5,958 bases of DNA from NCBI GenBank assembly GCA_023141985.1, contig JAGLKH010000251.1, forward strand, positions 1 through 5,958. The letters run 5' to 3'. Both the position numbers and the translations under genes were made by a program. This stretch comes from Flavobacteriaceae bacterium. Its GTDB lineage: Bacteria; Bacteroidota; Bacteroidia; Flavobacteriales; Flavobacteriaceae. The notes below the pieces were generated by a model, which did no database searches, was not told the origin of the DNA, and worked only from the letters and a program-made list of their open reading frames with translations. Positions within the stretch are counted from its first letter, which is position 1; each line of letters starts with the position of its first letter. Of this stretch, positions 1-5,569 are shown in pieces.

Positions 1-1305
1 GGATTTACTGCAGGAGCAGGAATTTTAATAGCTTTTAAACAATTTCAGCATATTTTCGGAATTAAGGTCCCACAAGGGAGCTCAATGGTTGAAATTGTAA
101 CTTATATAGCCAAGCACATCTCTGAGGCCAATTGGTATATTTTTGCAGTTGCAGCCGGAACATTAGCAATTGCATTACTTATTAAAATTTTAATAAAACC
201 ATTATCGAGATATTATATGATAATTGCTATGGTTGCAGGTAGTTTTTTGGCAGTATGGCTTGGTGGTGATTCAAACGGAATTGAAACACTAGGAAATTTA
301 CCTTCAAACCTTCCTCCATTTAGAATACCGGATTTGAGTTATGAAAACGTTAAAGCATTAAGCTCTGGAGCCATGGTTTTGGCATTATTAGGTTTAATAG
401 AAGCTGTTGCCATAGGGAGATCAATTGCTTTAAGAACACATCAAAAAATTGACGGGAATCAAGAGTTTATTGGTCAGGGTTTATCAAACTTAATAGCAAG
501 TTTTTTCTCAAGTTATGCAGGATCAGGTTCTTTTACCCGTTCGGGAATAAACCATCAATCTGGTGCTAAAACTCCAATGGCAGCAATTTTTGCCTCAGTT
601 TTTTTAATGGTTGTATTATTGTTGTTAGCCCAATACGCATCTTTTCTACCAAAAGCTGCTATGGGTGGAATTATTTTATTGGTAGGTTATAATTTGATAG
701 ATTTTCATCATATAAAGCAAGTTTTTAAAAGTAGTGGAAGAGAATTGATTGTTTTAGCAATTACCTTATTAGGAACCTTATTTTTTGATTTGGAATTTGC
801 CTTACTTGCCGGCATTTTATCTTCCTTTTTCTTTTATATGGAACGTACATCAAAACCAAACATCGCTACACTTGCCATTAACAAACAAAGAAGGCTGATA
901 AATAAGATTAGAGATAAAGATGCAGTTGAATGTTCTAATTTAAAAATTTTACGCATTGACGGCTCATTATATTTTGGTTCTATTGAAAAAATATCAGATT
1001 ATTTATCAAATTTATATGGTCAAAATGAAATTCAACATGTTTTAATAGCAGCAGATGGAATAAATTTTATTGACTTGGCTGCTGCCGAATGGCTTACTAA
1101 TGAAATATTCAAGTGGCAAAAAAATAGAGGAGGAATTTATATAGCTGGCTTAAAATTGATCAGTCAAGATGTGTTGAAAAAAGGAGGCTTTGTAGAAAAA
1201 TTGGGTAATAATATTTTCTTTAAAGATAAAAGAAATGCCATAACCGAAATTCATAAAAAAATAGATAAGCCATGTGAAGTAAAAGCTTTTGATGAATGCA
1301 ATTAA
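1..1305 (+). CDS. SulP-family anion transporter with C-terminal STAS domain (5' end outside window)
   Basis: The reading frame is open from base 1, so the gene starts upstream; the ATG at 85 is internal. The residues before it (GFTAGAGILIAFKQFQHIFG) are a typical SulP membrane segment. The visible 434 residues are the C-terminal three quarters or so of a protein that is usually about 550 residues. Further SulP landmarks are GLIEAVAIGRSIA (near nt 385-425) and the loop SGSFTRSGINHQSGAKTP (near nt 523-576), followed by several hydrophobic spans to about nt 840. A cytoplasmic STAS domain occupies about nt 940-1270, with INFIDLAAAEW at its regulatory helix. SulP proteins carry sulfate, bicarbonate or other anions across the inner membrane. 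Next to a sulfite-forming dioxygenase, sulfite or sulfate transport is the likeliest job, but substrate and direction are inferred. The next gene starts 55 bp downstream, so co-transcription is plausible. Confidence 0.93.
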   Translation, partial: GFTAGAGILIAFKQFQHIFGIKVPQGSSMVEIVTYIAKHISEANWYIFAVAAGTLAIALLIKILIKPLSRYYMIIAMVAGSFLAVWLGGDSNGIETLGNLPSNLPPFRIPDLSYENVKALSSGAMVLALLGLIEAVAIGRSIALRTHQKIDGNQEFIGQGLSNLIASFFSSYAGSGSFTRSGINHQSGAKTPMAAIFASVFLMVVLLLLAQYASFLPKAAMGGIILLVGYNLIDFHHIKQVFKSSGRELIVLAITLLGTLFFDLEFALLAGILSSFFFYMERTSKPNIATLAINKQRRLINKIRDKDAVECSNLKILRIDGSLYFGSIEKISDYLSNLYGQNEIQHVLIAADGINFIDLAAAEWLTNEIFKWQKNRGGIYIAGLKLISQDVLKKGGFVEKLGNNIFFKDKRNAITEIHKKIDKPCEVKAFDECN

Positions 1306-1360
1306 CAATTCAATGAATTTTAAAGTCTAAATAATGATTAATCAATTGCATAATTAAACA

Positions 1361-2782
1361 ATGAAAGTTGAACAACTATTTACAGGATGTCTTGCCGAAA
1401 TGGCTTATTATATAGAGTCAGATGGAGAAGCGGCTATTATAGATCCTTTAAGAGAAACCGAACCATATATTAGAATGGCTGAAGCGGATAATGCAAAAAT
1501 TAAATACATATTTTTAACACATTTTCATGCAGATTTTGTTTCCGGGCAATACGATTTGGCTCAAAAAACTGGTGCTACTATAGTATTTGGGCCAAATGCA
1601 GTTGCTGAGTATGATTTATATGTTGGAAAAGACGGAGAAGAATTCCCATTAGGTGGAGCTAAGATAACTTTATTACATACGCCTGGTCATACCATGGAAT
1701 CTTCATCATATTTAATAACTAATGAAAAAGGAAATTCTCCATATATTTGTACCGGAGATGCTCTATTTATTGGAGATGTAGGTCGTCCTGACTTAGCTGT
1801 AAAATCAGGAAGTATTACGGAAGCTGATTTAGCAGGTTATTTATTTGATTCATTACGTAATAAAATAATGACTTTGCCGGATGATATAATAGTATATCCA
1901 AATCATGGAGCAGGTTCGGCTTGTGGTAAAAACATGAGTTCTGAAACATTTGATACTTTGGGAAATCAAAAGAAAACAAATTATGCTTTAAGAGCAGATA
2001 TGACTAAAGAAGAATTTATTGATGAGGTAACAACAGGTTTAAAACTACCACCACAATATTTCCCTAACAATGTAAGAATGAATAAATCAGTCAATATTAG
2101 TATTGATGAAGTTTTACACAAAGGAACAACACCAATTGATCCGGCAACATTTAAAGAAATGAGTGAGCAAAAAGATATTTTGGTAGTAGATACACGCTCT
2201 AAAGAAGCTTATGCTGAGGAAGGTACAGTACCTGGAGCTTGGTATATAGGTGTAGATGGAAATTTTGCACCTTGGGTTGGTGCCTTAATAAGAGATATAA
2301 ATCAAAAAATAATTTTTATTGCGGATGATGAACTGCGTGTAAATGAAGTTGTAACCCGTTTTTCGAGAGTGGGTTATGATAATACGTTAGGCTATTTAAA
2401 TGGAGGTTTAAGAGATTGGGTAGCATATGGATTTGCTTTAGATAAAATTGGATCATTGTCTGCCGCTAAATTTGCTGCTAAATTTGCAGAGGGTTCTATT
2501 GAAAAACCTTTAGATGTTCGTAAAGAATCCGAATATTTGTCCGAACATGTTAAGGACGTGAAAAATTTTCCATTAGACTTTATTCATTCTAATTTTGCAG
2601 AAATTGATCCAAAAAAAGAATACTTTTTGCATTGTGAAAGTGGATATCGTTCCTTAATTGCAGCATCAATATTTAAAGCCAATGGTGTTGAAAATGTAAA
2701 TGACGTTAGAGGGGGTATTATAGACCTTAAAGAAGCAAAAGTTCCTTTAACAGAATATATTTGTCCTACAACTTTATTATAA
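1361..2782 (+). CDS. Persulfide dioxygenase-rhodanese fusion (CstB-like MBL-fold protein with two rhodanese domains)
   Basis: A 473-residue cytoplasmic enzyme. Residues 1 to about 240 are a metallo-beta-lactamase fold of the ETHE1/persulfide dioxygenase type. The mononuclear-iron ligands expected from ETHE1 are present: His54 in THFHAD, His110 in HTPGH and Asp133 in TGDALF. The usual sixth motif position is Phe59 rather than His, which suits a one-metal site. NHGAGSACGK (181-190) carries Cys188, a possible redox cysteine. Residues about 255-360 form a degenerate rhodanese domain (VVDTRS, GGLRDW) with no cysteine in its loop. Residues about 375-465 form an active-looking rhodanese domain with loop CESGYR and Cys425. 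This order matches CstB of Staphylococcus aureus, which turns low-molecular-weight persulfides into sulfite and thiosulfate; that role is transferred by family. The ATG at 1361 gives the usual family start (MKVEQLFTGCL). It is followed after 7 bp by a rhodanese gene, almost certainly in the same operon. Confidence 0.93.
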   Translation: MKVEQLFTGCLAEMAYYIESDGEAAIIDPLRETEPYIRMAEADNAKIKYIFLTHFHADFVSGQYDLAQKTGATIVFGPNAVAEYDLYVGKDGEEFPLGGAKITLLHTPGHTMESSSYLITNEKGNSPYICTGDALFIGDVGRPDLAVKSGSITEADLAGYLFDSLRNKIMTLPDDIIVYPNHGAGSACGKNMSSETFDTLGNQKKTNYALRADMTKEEFIDEVTTGLKLPPQYFPNNVRMNKSVNISIDEVLHKGTTPIDPATFKEMSEQKDILVVDTRSKEAYAEEGTVPGAWYIGVDGNFAPWVGALIRDINQKIIFIADDELRVNEVVTRFSRVGYDNTLGYLNGGLRDWVAYGFALDKIGSLSAAKFAAKFAEGSIEKPLDVRKESEYLSEHVKDVKNFPLDFIHSNFAEIDPKKEYFLHCESGYRSLIAASIFKANGVENVNDVRGGIIDLKEAKVPLTEYICPTTLL

Positions 2783-2789
2783 ATATAGT

Positions 2790-3104
2790 ATGAAAAATAT
2801 CACACAAGAAGAATGGAGAGAATTATTAGCTAATGATGAAAATGCAGTTATAATTGACTGTAGAACTCCTATTGAATGGAGAGGAGGAGTTTTTGAAAAC
2901 TCAATTTTAATAAATATAAATGACCCTCAATCTTTTATGGTTGAAATAAAAAAATTGAAGATAGATAAAAACCACTATGTATATTGCCGAAGTGGAATAA
3001 GAAGTGTTCACGCCTGTCAAGTTCTTGAAAGTATTGGTGTTAAAACCACGTATAATCTGTTAGGTGGAATTATAGTATGGAAAGGCAAAATAGTAATACC
3101 ATAA
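2790..3104 (+). CDS. Single-domain rhodanese, cytoplasmic
   Basis: A 104-residue protein made of one rhodanese domain. The substrate-side strand reads IIDCRTPIEW and the catalytic loop is CRSGIR with Cys66; GGIIVW closes the domain. There is no signal peptide or membrane span, so it should be cytoplasmic. Rhodaneses carry sulfane sulfur as a cysteine persulfide and pass it to or from thiosulfate, glutathione-type thiols or partner proteins. The gene begins 7 bp after the dioxygenase fusion and ends before a terminator-like hairpin, so it most likely works with that enzyme, either feeding it persulfide or taking sulfur from it. An extra cysteine (Cys24) lies in the strand usually written DVR; its role is unknown. 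The domain is certain, the partner is inferred. Confidence 0.9.
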   Translation: MKNITQEEWRELLANDENAVIIDCRTPIEWRGGVFENSILININDPQSFMVEIKKLKIDKNHYVYCRSGIRSVHACQVLESIGVKTTYNLLGGIIVWKGKIVIP

Positions 3105-3164
3105 CAATAAGGAAGAACAAACTTCTTAATAGAAGTAAAAATTTAAATGTTGATTAATAGCGAT

Positions 3165-3205
3165 AAAAGGAAGTCACAGACATTTGTTTTGTTACTTCCT
3201 TTTTA
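3165..3205 (+). terminator. Rho-independent terminator candidate after the dioxygenase-rhodanese genes
   Basis: The arms AAAAGGAAGT (3165-3174) and ACTTCCTTTT (3194-3203) are perfect complements. The inner ACA and TGT can pair past one mismatch, and the 3' arm runs into five T residues (3200-3204). It lies 60 bp after the stop of the rhodanese gene. A smaller perfect hairpin, ACTTCT-TAAT-AGAAGT, lies just before it at 3121-3136. Together they probably end the SulP/dioxygenase/rhodanese transcript, giving the lipoprotein rhodanese its own promoter. Confidence 0.65.
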
Positions 3206-3238
3206 TTAAATTGTTTTTTTTAACTAAAATTTATCTAA

Positions 3239-3619
3239 ATGAAAAATATTTTATTGCTCTTATTTTTAACGAGCACTCTATTTGCTTGTAAAGCGCAAAC
3301 AAAAGAAGTAATAACAGTAGTTGATGTAGTTACTTTTAATAAAGGATTGTCTAATAATGAAGTTCAATTAGTAGATGTAAGAACTCCAGATGAATTTAAG
3401 GAAGGGCATATAGAAAATGCGGTTCTTATTGATTATAAATCAGATGATTTTCGTACTAAGGCTCAAGAATTAGATGTTGATAAACCTTTGTATTTATATT
3501 GTAGAAGTGGAAAAAGAAGTGGTATGGCATCAATAATATTAAAGGAGTTGGGTTTTAAAGAGATAGTTGATTTAGAGGGAGGTTATTTAGCATGGAAGGA
3601 AACAATAAAACAAAAATAA
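3239..3619 (+). CDS. Rhodanese-domain lipoprotein (periplasmic or outer-membrane)
   Basis: A 126-residue protein with an N-terminal lipoprotein signal: a Lys near the start, a hydrophobic core (ILLLLFLTSTL) and the lipobox LFAC, putting the lipidated residue at Cys17. The mature part is one rhodanese domain with VQLVDVRTPDEF (42-53), GHIENA, the catalytic loop CRSGKR with Cys88, and GGYLAW near the end. It should therefore handle sulfane sulfur outside the cytoplasmic membrane, unlike its two neighbours. The residue after the lipid cysteine is Lys; no clear surface-export signal is seen, so a periplasm-facing location is the default. The gene follows a terminator-like hairpin with a 134-bp gap, suggesting separate transcription. 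It aligns with the next gene over the rhodanese domain at about 38 of 80 positions by eye. An open frame with a CxxC continues past its stop in another phase. Confidence 0.9.
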   Translation: MKNILLLLFLTSTLFACKAQTKEVITVVDVVTFNKGLSNNEVQLVDVRTPDEFKEGHIENAVLIDYKSDDFRTKAQELDVDKPLYLYCRSGKRSGMASIILKELGFKEIVDLEGGYLAWKETIKQK

Positions 3620-3677
3620 TGAGAACAACACTATCCCTAAGAAGGCAAAAAAATCTGTGGTTTCTGAAGGCAAATCC

Positions 3678-3701
3678 TTTGTAAGTTGTACAACTTGCAA
3701 A
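3678..3701. promoter_or_regulatory. 24-bp dyad, candidate operator or RNA hairpin
   Basis: The perfect 14-bp palindrome AAGTTGTACAACTT (3683-3696) is flanked symmetrically by TTTG (3678-3681) and CAAA (3698-3701), with only the 3682/3697 pair unmatched. In RNA that pair is U-G, so a 10-bp stem with a GUAC loop could also form. No T-run follows on either strand, which argues against a terminator. It lies 43 bp before the start of the next rhodanese gene, a sensible place for a dimeric repressor of the MarR or GntR kind. The regulator is unknown. Confidence 0.5.
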
Positions 3702-3743
3702 ATGTTTAACAAAAAAAAGTTAACGAATTAATTTAATATTTAT

Positions 3744-4082
3744 ATGTCATTATTAAACTTACTTTTTGGAAGTAGAATTAAAAATAATAAAGGAATACTC
3801 TTACTTCCAGAAGAATTTAAAGCCAATATTAAAAACAGGAAAGTTCAATTGGTTGATGTTAGAACATTGAGAGAATATGATACAGGACATATTAAAGGTG
3901 CTATTAATATTGATTTTTATTCAAGAAAGTTTAATATAGAATTTAATAAACTTAAAAAAAATCGACCAGTTTATTTGTATTGTAGAACTGGGATTAGAAG
4001 TCGTAAAGCGGCTAATAAAATGGCAACAATGGACTTTTTAGAAATTTACGATTTGCAAGGCGGTTATATAAATTGGAAATAA
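3744..4082 (+). CDS. Single-domain rhodanese, cytoplasmic paralogue of the lipoprotein rhodanese
   Basis: A 112-residue one-domain rhodanese. The N-terminus (MSLLNLLFGSR) is short and mildly hydrophobic but has no cleavage site or full membrane span; it may touch the membrane, but a cytoplasmic place is likeliest. Domain landmarks are VQLVDVRTLREY (34-45), GHIKGA, the catalytic loop CRTGIR with Cys80, and GGYINW at the end. The resemblance to the preceding lipoprotein rhodanese (VQLVDVRT, GHI, YLYCR, DL.GGY) suggests tandem duplication followed by a change of compartment. It would accept or donate sulfane sulfur; its partner cannot be read from the sequence. The 124-bp gap upstream contains the 24-bp dyad, so it may be regulated separately from its neighbour. 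Confidence 0.9.
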   Translation: MSLLNLLFGSRIKNNKGILLLPEEFKANIKNRKVQLVDVRTLREYDTGHIKGAINIDFYSRKFNIEFNKLKKNRPVYLYCRTGIRSRKAANKMATMDFLEIYDLQGGYINWK

Positions 4083-4122
4083 GAATAAATAAAACTTTTC
4101 AAGAAATGAGTTTATATTTTTA

Positions 4123-4136
4123 GTGATAAATATCAT
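4123..4136. promoter_or_regulatory. FNR-like box before the small membrane protein gene
   Basis: GTGATAAATATCAT keeps the TGAT-N4-ATCA core of the FNR consensus (TTGAT-N4-ATCAA). A TATTTTTA at 4159-4166 matches the flavobacterial TAnnTTTG element in seven of eight positions. If that is the promoter, the box would be centred roughly 40 bp before the transcript start, where FNR-type activators usually bind. A perfect 8-1-8 inverted repeat (4126-4142) overlaps it. The region is very AT-rich, so chance is a real alternative. Confidence 0.35.
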
Positions 4137-4194
4137 ATTTATTATAATCTAACAACGGTATTTTTAACAAAATTTATATTTAAAAAACTTAATC

Positions 4195-4338
4195 ATGATT
4201 AGTCAACATTTAGCTCTTTACAATTGGAATAATGGTGTTATTATGATAGTAATTTTTGGCATAGTATGCTTATCTTTAATAGCAACTCTAATAATTTTTA
4301 TGAATAGTGGTAAAAAGGAAAAAGATAAAGAAGATTAA
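4195..4338 (+). CDS. Small single-span membrane protein, 47 residues
   Basis: The frame from ATG at 4195 to TAA at 4336-4338 encodes 47 residues. A short N-terminal part (MISQHLALYNWNNG) leads into a hydrophobic span of about 22 residues (about 15-36, VIMIVIFGIVCLSLIATLII) and a strongly charged tail, GKKEKDKED. Hydrophobic span, charged tail, Trp at the interface and a promoter-like sequence upstream all indicate a real gene. The positive residues just after the span favour a cytoplasmic C-terminus. I do not recognise a named family; similar tiny membrane proteins occur in flavobacteria as hypothetical proteins. Its place at the end of the rhodanese run suggests a link to membrane sulfur or electron-transfer proteins, which is inference only. 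Confidence 0.72.
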   Translation: MISQHLALYNWNNGVIMIVIFGIVCLSLIATLIIFMNSGKKEKDKED

Positions 4339-4362
4339 TTTTTTTCTTTTTATATTTTTTCC
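4317..4362 (+). terminator. Weak AU-rich terminator candidate after the small membrane protein
   Basis: A purine-rich stretch beginning GGAAAAA (4317-4323) can pair with TTTTTTCC (4355-4362), with further short pairings inside and a bulge. T-runs lie at 4338-4345 and 4355-4360. The stem overlaps the stop codon and is almost all A-U, so it is weak. It lies in the 74-bp gap between two converging genes, where a terminator is expected. Confidence 0.3.
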
Positions 4363-4412
4363 TCTAAAAGCAGATAAGCCTTAAACTATAATTGTTGCTC
4401 ATATTTTAAAAA

Positions 4413-5018
4413 TTATTCCCAAGTTGGTAAAACACATTTAATGTCTAACCTTTTTAGTAATGGCTGTATACCATTAACTAAACTTTCCTGCATTATACTA
4501 GAATTTTCTTTATGGCATTGTAGGCATGCACCAATCAATAATAACTGTTTTTGCTCTTTAACTGTGAATGGTCTAAAATCTGATCGAGTAGAATTTACCA
4601 CACCTTCTTCAACGGTTTTTAAAAACGGGATCCATGCATCTTCTGGTAAGTTATCGTTTGGATTTAATTCATATTCCGGAATAAAATTCCATTTTCCAAT
4701 TCCATTATTTATAATATAATTTAATGCTCCATTTCCATATCCTAAAGTTGCTGAATTTGCATGGCAAGACATACAAGATCTTACTTCTTTAGTAGTTGTA
4801 TGAGGTGAATTTGGCGCATATAATCTGTGAAATAAAATATCCTTTCCAACAATTTTTTCTGTATAACTACTTAAATCAATAGTCATAATCATTCCAGGAA
4901 TTGCAGGCTCAATATACTTGCCTTCATTATTTTCGCGCACTCCCATGGCCGGTAAAGACGAAGAAAACTCAGCAACATATTCTTTCCATTGTCCTTGTAC
5001 ATATTTTCTGTCTAACAA
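4413..5018 (-). pseudogene. 3' fragment of a multihaem cytochrome c gene
   Basis: About 200 residues with two haem-c sites, CMSCH (82-86) and CLQCH (165-169). Conserved-looking stretches include LPAMGVREN, IPGMIMTID, LFHRLYAPNSPHTTT, LGYGNGALNY, PEDAWIPFL and the end VLPTW. These read like the C-terminal part of a longer periplasmic multihaem cytochrome seen in anaerobic and sulfur-metabolising bacteria (recalled, not searched). It cannot stand alone: the frame has no signal peptide, begins just after an in-frame TGA, and offers only TTG at its left edge and then an ATG at codon 25 inside a conserved stretch. It overlaps the 5' fragment by 7 bp in another frame. The expected middle of the protein, with its further haem sites, is missing. 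Transcription is towards the small membrane protein gene, tail to tail. Confidence 0.75.
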
Positions 5019-5338
5019 ATCTGTTCAGCATCAGATAAATTTCCGGGAATCAATATCATTCCTTTATACGATTCATCTTTATCAGAAGCTATTATATTTC
5101 CTAAATGACAACTAGCACATCCAATAAGTTCAGGATTATGATATTCTAAATAGCCTTTATTTATTTGATGACACTGCATGCAAGTTTCTTTATCAACACT
5201 TTCAATTGAAACGTATTCAGATTCAGAAGTCCAAATTTCTTCAAAATATTCTGTGCCTGAATTTTTTAGTAAGATTAAAATTATTAGTACTAAAAATAAC
5301 AATACGACAAAAACAATTTTAGTATATTTAATTTTCAT
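5012..5338 (-). pseudogene. 5' fragment of a multihaem cytochrome c gene (signal anchor plus two haem sites)
   Basis: A 108-residue frame from ATG (5336-5338). Residues about 8-24 are a strongly hydrophobic signal or anchor after MKIKYTK. Two haem-c sites follow: CMQCH (53-57) and CASCH (74-78). The frame then reads GMILIPGNLSDAEQIC and stops at TAG. In related cytochromes as I remember them, that last cysteine opens a further CxxCH, so the stop appears to cut a haem site in two. The next frame resumes at a point that belongs near the end of the full protein. Both ends thus look like one gene that lost several hundred codons and its reading phase. A truncated two-haem anchored product could still be made from this part. 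It diverges from sqr across a 231-bp gap. Confidence 0.72.
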
Positions 5339-5354
5339 AAAAGAATTAATGCTA

Positions 5355-5362
5355 CAAATCTA
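5355..5362 (-). promoter_or_regulatory. Flavobacterial -7 element candidate for the cytochrome fragment
   Basis: On the minus strand this reads TAGATTTG, a full match to the Bacteroidota TAnnTTTG element, 16 bp before the cytochrome ATG. No good TTTG -33 box is seen; TTTC lies at about the right distance. The resulting leader would be short. Kept as a candidate because the exact match sits in the right place. Confidence 0.35.
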
Positions 5363-5441
5363 CAATAAATAATTTCTGGAAATAGTTAGATTATTTATAT
5401 AAATAATTGATACACATTTCAATACAATTAAAACCATTCTT

Positions 5442-5459
5442 ATGTAACAAAAGTGACAT
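5442..5459. promoter_or_regulatory. 18-bp CRP/FNR-like dyad in the sqr/cytochrome divergent region
   Basis: The site has the form ATGTnAC-N4-GTnACAT, perfectly symmetric apart from one pair in each half and the four central bases. It fits the size and spacing of sites bound by CRP/FNR-family dimers. A TAACTTTA at 5502-5509 (seven of eight to TAnnTTTG) could be the sqr -7 element, which would put the dyad about 60-65 bp before transcript start. Between them are two ATTTAAG repeats 11 bp apart (5469-5475 and 5480-5486) and the palindrome ACTTAAGT (5495-5502). The rest of the 231-bp gap shows no other gene. Confidence 0.42.
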
Positions 5460-5569
5460 CCCAACCTGATTTAAGTCATATTTAAGCGTATATAACTTAA
5501 GTAACTTTACACAAAATTAAAGGCTATGTTAAAGCATTTTAAAAACAAAAAGATATTTAAACAATCGCA

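Noticed and set aside
85..87. ATG at 85 as the start of the SulP gene
   Set aside because: The frame is open back to base 1 and the upstream residues match a SulP membrane segment, so the true start is outside the window.
1307..1319. Inverted repeat AATTCA-A-TGAATT just after the SulP stop
   Set aside because: Only A/T-rich 6-bp arms with a one-base gap and no T-run; too weak to call a terminator or operator.
4441..4719. Open frame on the + strand, 92 residues, opposite the cytochrome 3' fragment
   Set aside because: It lies antisense to a frame with two CxxCH sites and clear protein motifs, and its translation shows no recognisable domain.
4994..5018. TTG at 5016-5018 (minus strand) as a genuine start for an independent cytochrome gene
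   Set aside because: The product would lack a signal peptide needed for haem-c attachment in the periplasm, and its first residues look like the inside of a longer protein.
4918..5372. Two short + strand frames (4918-5115 and 5178-5372)
   Set aside because: Both are antisense to the cytochrome fragments, show no motif, and have no spaced promoter or start signals.
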